From: Bacillota bacterium
Lineage (GTDB): Bacteria; Bacillota; Clostridia; CAKSNL01; HGM11501
Assembly (NCBI GenBank): GCA_030705805.1
Contig: JAUZPY010000010.1
Coordinates: 1-34,408, forward strand
Length of the DNA stretch: 34,408 nucleotides
Direction of reading: 5' to 3'
Under the pieces are notes generated by a model that saw nothing but the letters and a program-made list of their open reading frames with translations, made no database searches and had not been told where the DNA came from. Position numbers and translations under genes: made by a program. Of the stretch, positions 11,178 to 18,830 are shown in pieces (the stretch's first letter is position 1; each line of letters starts with the position of its first letter).

Positions 11178-12163
11178 TATTTGCTGTCATGTTCCGCTCT
11201 GGTTTTTGAAAATACAGTGGTTCCGTCAGACAGGGTTTTAAAATAATAATACGGAGTATCCTCCGGATACAAAGCAGCTTTAATCGCCGCCTTTCCGGGA
11301 CTTGCTATCGGCCCTACAGGAAGACCCGTATACTTATATGTGTTATAAGGAGAGTCTATCTTAGTATCTTCAATAGACAATACACTCTTTCTCTCTTTTA
11401 AAATATATTGCACTGTTGCACAGGATTGAAGCGGCATCCCGATTTTAAGCCTGTTATGAAATACGCTCGAAACCTTGCCCATATCATTGATATTACCGGC
11501 CTCACGCTCAATAACTGAAGCAAGATTAATGACCTGATCCATAGTCATACCGATTTGATCCGCTCTTGCCTGATATTCAGGCGTCCAGATGCTGCCAAAG
11601 CCGTCAAGCATCTTCTGAATAATTGTATGCGCATCGCTGCCTTTTGATATGTTATATGTTGCCGGAAACAAATAACCCTCAAGGTGGTTTTCCCTACTGG
11701 GAACATTCTTTAAAAAGCCATTCTGAAAGCTTCCGTTTTGTGCTTCCTTTAAAAATTGATCTTCGGTTATATCAAAAACCTGTGATACCCTTTTGGCGGT
11801 GCGATATATTTCAAAGCCTTCCGGAATAAGCAATTTTATAGTATTCTCGTCAGTACCCATCCCCGCAAGCTCATTTAAAGCATCCTTATACCCCATTCTC
11901 TGATACATTATATGAGTTCCTGCTTTAAGATTTTTGTCCATATCCCTTTTTTCTGCATACAAAACAAATAAGTTAGGATATTTTATTACTTTTGTCTCTT
12001 TTAAATTTTTCGCTATTTCTTTTAAACTCATACCTTGTGTAACAGTTATGCTGACCTGGGCACCTATTTTCCCCTTCTTGTCTAAGGTTATGCTGACGGT
12101 AAAAAATACAACTATTGTAAGTATGAGAGCCAAAACAGCATCCAGTATTATCTTCTTTCTCAC
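11177..12163 (-). CDS. mltG: Endolytic murein transglycosylase MltG (YceG-like)
   Basis: N-terminal TM segment, LASVIEREAG, VFHNRLKIGMPLQSCATVQY, SPYNTYKYTGLPVGPIASPGKAAIKAAL motifs. Confidence 0.95.
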   Translation of the reverse strand: MRKKIILDAVLALILTIVVFFTVSITLDKKGKIGAQVSITVTQGMSLKEIAKNLKETKVIKYPNLFVLYAEKRDMDKNLKAGTHIMYQRMGYKDALNELAGMGTDENTIKLLIPEGFEIYRTAKRVSQVFDITEDQFLKEAQNGSFQNGFLKNVPSRENHLEGYLFPATYNISKGSDAHTIIQKMLDGFGSIWTPEYQARADQIGMTMDQVINLASVIEREAGNINDMGKVSSVFHNRLKIGMPLQSCATVQYILKERKSVLSIEDTKIDSPYNTYKYTGLPVGPIASPGKAAIKAALYPEDTPYYYFKTLSDGTTVFSKTRAEHDSK

Positions 12164-12181
12164 AAAATCAATTCCTTTAAT

Positions 12182-12721
12182 TTATATATAAAGCATTGAG
12201 CTTTTAAGGTTGTCCGCAGATTTTCCGGTTATATATTCAACTAACGCAAAGGCAAATAAATGTGCTGTTCCGGCACTGCGGGAAGTTATTATATTACCGT
12301 CAATCACAACAGGCTCAGCTGCAAGCTCTGCACCTGTCAGCTCCTTTTCATGACCCGGGAAGCAAACTGCCTTTTTCCCTTCAAGAAGCCCCAGCTTTCC
12401 TAAAACAGAAGGTGCCGCACAAATTGCAGCTACCATTTTCCCTTCATTTGCAGCTTCTTCTATAAGGAAAGCAGCTTCCTTGCTTGCCTTTAAATTTGTC
12501 GTGCCCGGCATACCTCCGGGGAGAATTACCCCTTCACAGTCTTTAGCCTTCAAGGCTTTTTTTATTGATATATCACTTTTTACTTCAATTCCATGTGAAC
12601 CTGTTACTTTTTTACCGGTAACGCCTACCGTCATTACATTTATTTTAGCTCTTCTTAATATATCAACCTGCGTAAGAGCTTCTATTTCTTCAAAGCCTTC
12701 TGCTAATAATACATAAAACAT
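12182..12721 (-). CDS. DJ-1/PfpI family protein
   Basis: 179 aa: LAEGFEEIEALTQVDILRRA...VILPGGMPGTTNL..VAAICAAPSVLGKLGLLEGKKAVCFPG. Confidence 0.93.
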   Translation of the reverse strand: MFYVLLAEGFEEIEALTQVDILRRAKINVMTVGVTGKKVTGSHGIEVKSDISIKKALKAKDCEGVILPGGMPGTTNLKASKEAAFLIEEAANEGKMVAAICAAPSVLGKLGLLEGKKAVCFPGHEKELTGAELAAEPVVIDGNIITSRSAGTAHLFAFALVEYITGKSADNLKSSMLYI

Positions 12722-12747
12722 GAAAAGTCCTCCTTTAGATATATACC

Positions 12748-12776
12748 ATGATATATTATAACCTAAAAATTGTCAA
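12748..12776 (-). promoter_or_regulatory. Promoter for the DJ-1 / mltG operon
   Basis: Minus strand TTGACA (12771-12776) - 17 bp - TATCAT (12748-12753). Confidence 0.6.
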
Positions 12777-12830
12777 CAATAAAGCGTTTATCAAATTAGA
12801 TAAGGGTTATAAAATAATTTTTAAAATATA

Positions 12831-12880
12831 TTGACATTTATCTATATATAGCATAATATAATATATAGATAGTTATCTAT
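12831..12880 (+). promoter_or_regulatory. Promoter with overlapping ArsR-type operator repeats
   Basis: TTGACA (12831-12836) - 17 bp - TAATAT (12854-12859); ATAGATA GT TATCTAT at 12865-12880; TATCTATATA (12839-12848)/TATATAGATA (12862-12871). Confidence 0.65.
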
Positions 12881-12895
12881 GAATGGAGGTATAAT

Positions 12896-13195
12896 GTGAA
12901 TACCATTGATTTTGCGCTTATATTTAAAGCGTTATCTGACTCAAACAGGCTTAAAATTGCAGAAATGCTTTCACAAAATGGCGAACTTTGTGCTTGCAAA
13001 ATTTTGGAACGCTTTGAAATCACGCAGCCGACACTTTCCTACCACATGAACATACTTTGCGAATGCGGATTGGTAAAGTCCAGAAAGGAAGGCAGATGGG
13101 AGCATTATTCTCTGGATGAGAATAATTTAAAATCGCTTCAAGCGTTTGTAAACTCATGGCAGGTGCCGGATGATTTAGGGGGGTGCAGCGAATGA
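12896..13195 (+). CDS. ArsR family metalloregulator with a Cys-x-Cys motif
   Basis: 99 aa: ALSDSNRLKIAEMLSQNGELCACKILERFEITQPTLSYHMNILCECGLVKSRKEGRW. GTG start, GGAGG at 12885-12889. Confidence 0.92.
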   Translation: MNTIDFALIFKALSDSNRLKIAEMLSQNGELCACKILERFEITQPTLSYHMNILCECGLVKSRKEGRWEHYSLDENNLKSLQAFVNSWQVPDDLGGCSE

Positions 13196-14187
13196 TTTGG
13201 GACTTTATTCAAAATCAAATATTAGGTCTTAAATGGATTAACGTGTTAATCGGAAAATTGCTTACGATGTGCGGCTTGAACATCCAAGGCAGAATCGGAG
13301 GCAGCCTTCAGTTTTTCATTTATGACACAATTAAGATTTTCATTCTTTTGTCCTTCCTGATTTTCATTATTTCTTATATCCAAAGCTACTTTCCACCGGA
13401 ACGAACTAAAAAGATACTGGGCAGGTTCCACGGAATATGGGCAAATTGCCTTGCGGCTCTGCTCGGAACGATAACACCCTTTTGCTCGTGTTCATCCATA
13501 CCGCTGTTTATAGGATTTACAAGTGCCGGACTTCCGGTTGGCGTTACTTTTTCCTTCCTGATATCATCTCCGCTGGTTGACTTAGGCTCGCTGATTCTTT
13601 TAACCAGCGTGTTCGGCTGGCAAATAGCCATATCTTACGTTGTAGTCGGGCTGATTTTAGCGGTAATCGGAGGGTCTCTTATTGAGAAGCTGCACATGGA
13701 AAAATATCTGGAGGACTTTGTTAAAAGTGCAGCTGCCTTTGATATTGACGCACCGTCCATATCGGTAAAAGAAAGGCTGTCTTATGCAAAAGGCCGTATG
13801 ATGGAAACTGTAAAGAAAGTGTTCTGGTACGTTATTATAGGCGTAAGCATCGGAGCACTGATCCATAACTGGATACCGGCAAGCTTTATACAGGCGGTAC
13901 TTGGCAGCAAAAATCCCTTCTCAGTAATTATTGCAACCGCCATCGGCATCCCCATGTATGCGGACATCTTCGGCACTATTCCGATTGCGGAAGCCCTGTA
14001 CGGAAAAGGAGTTGGCCTTGGCACGATACTTTCTTTCATGATGGGAGTAACCGCACTTTCGCTGCCTTCAATGATTATGCTGAGGAAAGCCGTTAAGCCT
14101 AAGCTTCTCGGCGTGTTTGTTGCCATTGTATCAATAGGCATTATAATAATCGGTTACACATTTAACGCATTTCAATTTCTGTTTTAG
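13192..14187 (+). CDS. ArsP/DUF318-type permease (putative metalloid/metal efflux)
   Basis: Polytopic protein with TPFCSCSSIPLFIGFTSAGLPVGVTFSFLISSPLVD. ATG at 13192 overlaps the ArsR stop (ATGA), so translational coupling is likely; the ORF track starts at GTG 13183. Confidence 0.85.
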   Translation: MIWDFIQNQILGLKWINVLIGKLLTMCGLNIQGRIGGSLQFFIYDTIKIFILLSFLIFIISYIQSYFPPERTKKILGRFHGIWANCLAALLGTITPFCSCSSIPLFIGFTSAGLPVGVTFSFLISSPLVDLGSLILLTSVFGWQIAISYVVVGLILAVIGGSLIEKLHMEKYLEDFVKSAAAFDIDAPSISVKERLSYAKGRMMETVKKVFWYVIIGVSIGALIHNWIPASFIQAVLGSKNPFSVIIATAIGIPMYADIFGTIPIAEALYGKGVGLGTILSFMMGVTALSLPSMIMLRKAVKPKLLGVFVAIVSIGIIIIGYTFNAFQFLF

Positions 14188-14199
14188 GAGGTATTTATT

Positions 14200-14517
14200 A
14201 TGTCTTTGTTTAAGAAAAAACCATGTTGTAATATAGATGCAGCAAAAATTGAGAAAGCAAATAACGAAAAAAGCACCGGCGCTAAAGTCAAAATCCTTGG
14301 CGGAGGCTGTGCAAAATGCAATCAGCTGGAGGCAAACACCCTAAAGGCGCTTGAGCAGCTTGGACTGGATACCACTATTGACCATGTAAAAGACTTTAGC
14401 CAAATAGCTTCTTACGGCGTTATGACAACCCCTGCAATTGTATATAACGGCAAAGTGCTTTCCTATGGCAAGGTGTTAAGCGCAGATGAAATTGCTGCTC
14501 TTATCAAGGCTCAATGA
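14200..14517 (+). CDS. Small thioredoxin-like (redox-active disulfide) protein with an extra N-terminal CC pair
   Basis: 105 aa: KVKILGGGCAKCNQLEANTLKALEQLGLDTTIDHVKDFSQIASYGVMTTPAIVYNGKVLSYGK; N-terminal KKKPCCNID. Confidence 0.85.
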   Translation: MSLFKKKPCCNIDAAKIEKANNEKSTGAKVKILGGGCAKCNQLEANTLKALEQLGLDTTIDHVKDFSQIASYGVMTTPAIVYNGKVLSYGKVLSADEIAALIKAQ

Positions 14518-14619
14518 GGGATTTAAAGGCTTTAATGAGGAACTCCAAAGGCTTAAAAGCTTAATAAGAATATTAAAGCTTAATGAGGAATTTTACCCAC
14601 AAGGGTTCCCCGATACAAA

Positions 14620-14658
14620 GCACAAAAAAACCGGAGAAATCTCCGGTTTTTTTTGTGC
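14620..14658. terminator. Bidirectional terminator between the arsR operon and htpG
   Basis: GCACAAAAAAACCGGAG aaat CTCCGGTTTTTTTTGTGC. Confidence 0.92.
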
Positions 14659-14681
14659 CGTATGGCACACTTGTTATTTTA

Positions 14682-16460
14682 TTAGCTAAGCATAGAAAGG
14701 CTCTCTATGCTTCTTTTTATAAATTCGTTCAGTTCTAAAGCGGAAAGAGGCTGATCTGCCAAACGGGCAAGATCATATATTTGCTTAGCAATAATTCCTG
14801 CTTTTTCATCTTCCATATTAACTAAACTTCCGACAAGGCTGTTGCCCAGATTTATAAGAAGCGTTTTATTTTCTGGAAATTCCATTCCGCCGCCCATAAC
14901 CTGTGACATCATCTTCATCCTGCGTTCATATTCATTTGACATAACAAATGCCGGTATTTCCTTATTCTTAAGTACCTGCGCATCCAGAAGCGCACCTTCG
15001 GGAAGCACCTTTTTAAATATTGCTTTGACTTTTTCAGCGTCTGCTCCCTCTTCCTGGCTTTTGAAGCTGTCCGGAGTTACCGAGTCAATGCTCATAAACT
15101 TAATGCCTTCATTTTTATATTCCAAGAACTGAACAAAGGTAGAATCTATAAGACCCGGCAAAAGCATTACCTCTATGCCTTGATCGCTGAACATGTTAAG
15201 GTACTGAAGCTGATAATCCGAACTGGTTGCATAATAAACTTCCTTTTTATCTTCTCCCAAATACTCTTTCAGTGTGACATATCTTTCAAGAGTAGTCTTG
15301 AATATAAGGCAGTCACCTACTTTTGTATAGAATTTAGGATCGCTCATGCAGCCATATTTAACAAAGCCGTTAATGTCCTCCCAATATTTTTCATAGGTTT
15401 CCTTTTCGTTTTTAAACAGCTCCGTAAGCTTGTCTGCAACTTTTTTTACAATGTGGTCTGAAATCTTTGTTACGGTTTTATCATTCTGCAAAAAGCTTCT
15501 GGAAACATTCAAAGGCATATCGGGGCAATCGATAACGCCCTTTAACATGAGCAGAAATTCAGGTATTATCTCCCTTATGTTGTCTGCTACAAAAACCTGA
15601 TTGTTATACAGCTTAACCGGACCTCCCACAAGGTTTGTGGGGTTCTTTTCAACCACCGGGAAATAAAGAATGCCCTTTAAATTAAAAGGATAATCGGTAT
15701 TAAGGTGAATCCAGAAAAGCGGTTCATCAAAACGGTTAAATACTTTCTTGTAGAAATTCTTATATTCATCATCTGTACATTGAGAAGGAGCTTTCATCCA
15801 TAAAGGCAGAACCTCATTAACCATTGTTCCCTTATCCTCTCCTGCCTGATAGCAGAAAATAGGGACAGGCAAAAAGGAACAGTACTTATCCAAAATGCCC
15901 CGGATTGTTGATATAGAAAGATACTCCTCGTCCTCGTCGTTTATATGCAGAATAACGTCAGTTCCTCTAAAAGCTCTGGTGCCCTCGCCCATCTCATACT
16001 CGGTACCGCCGTCACAGCTCCAATGAGCCGGTTTAGCTCCCTCTGCAAAGGACAAGCTTTCAATTTCGACATTGCCCGATACCATAAAGGCTGAGAAAAA
16101 GCCCAAGCCAAAATGGCCGATAATCTGATTTGACGGGTCCTTGTCCTGATATTTATTTAAAAACTCCTCGGCGCCCGAAAAAGCAACCTGAGTAATATAT
16201 TTTTCAATTTCGGAATCAGTCATACCTATTCCGTTGTCTGTTACGGTAATAGTTTTATTCGGCTTGTCCACAACAACATGAATTTCATATTCCTCGTCAT
16301 CAGGAATTGCTGCCCCCGCATCCTTGACCTTTTTCATCTTTGTGACTGCATCACAGCCATTGGATACAAGTTCTCTTAAAAATATATCCTTGTCTGAATA
16401 AAGCCATTTTTTAATTATAGGAAAAATATTTTGTGTATGAATTGTAATATTACCTTTCAT
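14682..16460 (-). CDS. htpG: Molecular chaperone HtpG (Hsp90)
   Basis: 592 aa with LRELVSNGCDAVTK, DNGIGMT, IGHFGLGFFSAFMV, SRSFLQND. Confidence 0.98.
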   Translation of the reverse strand: MKGNITIHTQNIFPIIKKWLYSDKDIFLRELVSNGCDAVTKMKKVKDAGAAIPDDEEYEIHVVVDKPNKTITVTDNGIGMTDSEIEKYITQVAFSGAEEFLNKYQDKDPSNQIIGHFGLGFFSAFMVSGNVEIESLSFAEGAKPAHWSCDGGTEYEMGEGTRAFRGTDVILHINDEDEEYLSISTIRGILDKYCSFLPVPIFCYQAGEDKGTMVNEVLPLWMKAPSQCTDDEYKNFYKKVFNRFDEPLFWIHLNTDYPFNLKGILYFPVVEKNPTNLVGGPVKLYNNQVFVADNIREIIPEFLLMLKGVIDCPDMPLNVSRSFLQNDKTVTKISDHIVKKVADKLTELFKNEKETYEKYWEDINGFVKYGCMSDPKFYTKVGDCLIFKTTLERYVTLKEYLGEDKKEVYYATSSDYQLQYLNMFSDQGIEVMLLPGLIDSTFVQFLEYKNEGIKFMSIDSVTPDSFKSQEEGADAEKVKAIFKKVLPEGALLDAQVLKNKEIPAFVMSNEYERRMKMMSQVMGGGMEFPENKTLLINLGNSLVGSLVNMEDEKAGIIAKQIYDLARLADQPLSALELNEFIKRSIESLSMLS

Positions 16461-16496
16461 TAGTCAAACCTCCGATTATTTTATCAGGCGTAAACC

Positions 16497-16530
16497 AAAG
16501 GGCTTCGGGCGGTTTGCCCAAAGCCCTTTT
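16497..16530. terminator. Hairpin terminator between the GGGtGRT gene and htpG
   Basis: AAAGGGCTTcGGGCggtttGCCCAAAGCCCTTTT; the T-tract is better on + than on -. Confidence 0.6.
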
Positions 16531-16544
16531 ATTACATTGGTTAA

Positions 16545-17543
16545 TTATTTAGCACATTCTTCGACTGCGACTGCAACCGCAACCGTTGCGCCGACCATGG
16601 GGTTGTTGCCCATACCGATAAGTCCCATCATTTCAACATGAGCAGGAACTGAAGATGAGCCTGCAAACTGTGCGTCAGAATGCATTCTGCCCATAGTATC
16701 GGTCATGCCGTAGGAAGCAGGGCCTGCTCCCATATTGTCTGGGTGAAGTGTTCTGCCTGTGCCGCCACCGGATGCAACTGAGAAGTATTTCTTGCCAAGA
16801 GCAACACATTCCTTCTTATATGTACCTGCAACGGGGTGCTGGAATCTTGTGGGGTTAGTTGAGTTACCTGTAATAGATACGTCAACGCCTTCTTTATGCA
16901 TAATAGCAACGCCTTCACGCACGTCATCTGCGCCGTAGCAGCGAACATTTGCTCTGTCCCCTTCTGAATAAGCCTTTTCATGTACAATTTTAAGTTCGCC
17001 TGTATAGTAATCAAATTCTGTTTCAACAAAGGTGAAACCGTTGATTCTTGAAATTATCTGTGCTGCATCTTTTCCAAGACCGTTAAGAATTACTCTTAAA
17101 GGCTCTTTTCTTACCTTGTTAGCTGACTTAGCTATACCGATAGCACCTTCAGCTGCCGCAAAAGATTCATGTCCTGCTAAGAAAGCAAAGCACTTTGTAT
17201 CTTCTCTTAAAAGCATAGCAGCGAGATTGCCGTGTCCAAGGCCAACCTTTCTGTCATCAGCTACAGAACCGGGAATACAGAATGACTGTAATCCTTCTCC
17301 GATAACTTCGGCAGCTTCGGCAGCGGTCTTTACGCCCTTCTTTATAGCAATTGCCGCACCTACTGTATATGCCCAGCAAGCGTTATCAAAGCAAATAGGC
17401 TGTATACCTCTTACTATGGCAGCAACGTCAATGCCCTTTTCGTCGCAAATCTTTTTTGCGTCTTCAATAGAAGCTATAGAATACTTATTCAAAGCTTCGT
17501 TAATTTGTTTTATTCTTCTTTCGTAACTTTCAAATAAAGCCAT
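16545..17543 (-). CDS. GGGtGRT-family protein (function unknown)
   Basis: ASGGGTGRTLHPDNMGAGPASYGMTDTMGRMHSDAQFAGSSSVPAHVEMMGLIGMGNNPMVGATVAVAV. Start ATG 17543 preceded by AGGAGG (9-nt spacing); the track's 17552 ATG directly abuts the RBS. Confidence 0.9.
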   Translation of the reverse strand: MALFESYERRIKQINEALNKYSIASIEDAKKICDEKGIDVAAIVRGIQPICFDNACWAYTVGAAIAIKKGVKTAAEAAEVIGEGLQSFCIPGSVADDRKVGLGHGNLAAMLLREDTKCFAFLAGHESFAAAEGAIGIAKSANKVRKEPLRVILNGLGKDAAQIISRINGFTFVETEFDYYTGELKIVHEKAYSEGDRANVRCYGADDVREGVAIMHKEGVDVSITGNSTNPTRFQHPVAGTYKKECVALGKKYFSVASGGGTGRTLHPDNMGAGPASYGMTDTMGRMHSDAQFAGSSSVPAHVEMMGLIGMGNNPMVGATVAVAVAVEECAK

Positions 17544-17557
17544 TTTAAGCATCCTCC

Positions 17558-18250
17558 TTATTCTTCTCTTGGGTCTATTACTTTTGCTGCTTCGTCAAAG
17601 CGTCCATACTGTCCGGAAGCTTTCTTTAAAGCTTCGTCAGCAGGAATGCCTTTTTTTATCATATCCATCATCTTTCCAAGATGAACAAATTTATATCCGA
17701 TTACGCAGTTTTCATTATCCAATGCTACTTTAGTTATGTAACCTTCGGCAAGCTCTAAGTATCTAACGCCCTTAGCCTTTGTTGAGAAAATAGTCCCAAT
17801 CTGGCTTCTTAAGCCTTTGCCAAGGTCCTCAAGTCCTGCACCAACGGGCAATCCGCCTTCGGAAAAAGCCGTCTGAGTTCTGCCATACACTATCTGCAAG
17901 AACAGTTCTCTCATAGCTGTGTTAATAGCATCACAAACGAGGTCAGTATTAAGTGCTTCAAGAATTGTCTTGCCGGGAAGGATTTCTCCTGCCATAGCTG
18001 CGGAATGAGTCATACCTGAACAGCCTGCTGTTTCAACTAAAGCCTCTTCAATTATACCTTCTTTAACATTTAATGTAAGTTTACATGTACCTTGTTGAGG
18101 AGCGCACCAGCCGATACCGTGAGTAAGGCCGGAAATGTCCTTAATTTCTTTTGCCTTTGTCCACTGTCCTTCCTGTGGAATAGGAGCACTTTGATGACGT
18201 GCATCTTTCTTTACCACGCACATCTGTTCAACTTCGTGTGAATAATTCAT
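17558..18250 (-). CDS. NifU/IscU-like iron-sulfur cluster assembly scaffold protein
   Basis: IscU-like pattern GIIEEALVETAGCSGMTHSAAMAGEILPGKTILEALN with several conserved-looking Cys. ATG 18250 has AAAGGAG upstream; the track's 18289 start is less likely. Confidence 0.85.
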   Translation of the reverse strand: MNYSHEVEQMCVVKKDARHQSAPIPQEGQWTKAKEIKDISGLTHGIGWCAPQQGTCKLTLNVKEGIIEEALVETAGCSGMTHSAAMAGEILPGKTILEALNTDLVCDAINTAMRELFLQIVYGRTQTAFSEGGLPVGAGLEDLGKGLRSQIGTIFSTKAKGVRYLELAEGYITKVALDNENCVIGYKFVHLGKMMDMIKKGIPADEALKKASGQYGRFDEAAKVIDPREE

Positions 18251-18279
18251 ATGAAAACTCCTTTCAAAATTCTTGTCAT

Positions 18280-18308
18280 ATTCTATCACTTGTATAAAAA
18301 TATATCAA
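18280..18308 (-). promoter_or_regulatory. Promoter for the NifU-like / GGGtGRT operon
   Basis: Minus strand TTGATA (18303-18308) - 17 bp - TAGAAT (18280-18285). Confidence 0.7.
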
Positions 18309-18342
18309 GTATTTTTTCCTTTTTTCGTGATTTTTCCTCATT

Positions 18343-18394
18343 ATAAAAAAAGAATGATGAATAAACAATGAAAAATTCACTGCTTATTCATCAT
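18343..18394 (-). terminator. Terminator after the small DUF2007-like gene
   Basis: Minus strand ATGATGAATAA..TTATTCATCAT stem (18384-18394 / 18354-18364) followed by TTCTTTTTTT. Confidence 0.85.
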
Positions 18395-18408
18395 ACATGC
18401 CAAAAATA

Positions 18409-18606
18409 TTAAAAGCCGCCATCTATAATTATGTTATGAGCCTCCTCAACTTCTGATTGAGGCACCAGTATTTCATATACGTTGGCTTCTCCTTCAGGAG
18501 CTTTATTTATCGGCCTAACCTTAACAAGCACTCCGGATGCTTCCAAAAGTTTTTGAAGAGCCTCCGCAGCTTCCTTGTTTTGTGCCATATACACAACAGT
18601 CCACAT
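18409..18606 (-). CDS. Small DUF2007-like (putative signal-transducing) protein
   Basis: 65 aa MWTVVYMAQNKEAAEALQKLLEASGVLVKVRPIN...YEILVPQSEVEEAHNIII; ATG 18606 with GGAGG at 18615-18619. Confidence 0.75.
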   Translation of the reverse strand: MWTVVYMAQNKEAAEALQKLLEASGVLVKVRPINKAPEGEANVYEILVPQSEVEEAHNIIIDGGF

Positions 18607-18830
18607 AGTGGACACCTCCGCATCTATACCTAAAAAGGTATTTTACTTTAAGGCAAAAAAGATTTATATTATGCTCATCTGAATTTTAGGGAGTACTGAT
18701 TAATAGAAAATCACAAGGCGTCAAATATTGTTTTTATAAAAGTACAACCCTTAAAAAATTTTTTAAAAGCATAATAAATTTATAAATAAGATTCTTCGAT
18801 TCTTGATTATACCCTAAAAGCAGGAAAAAA

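Noticed and set aside
14486-14689. 67-aa ORF overlapping the thioredoxin gene end and terminator
   Set aside because: It runs through the terminator hairpin and lacks an RBS; likely spurious.
17032-17526. 164-aa plus-strand ORF
   Set aside because: Fully antisense to the GGGtGRT gene with no recognisable domain; shadow ORF.
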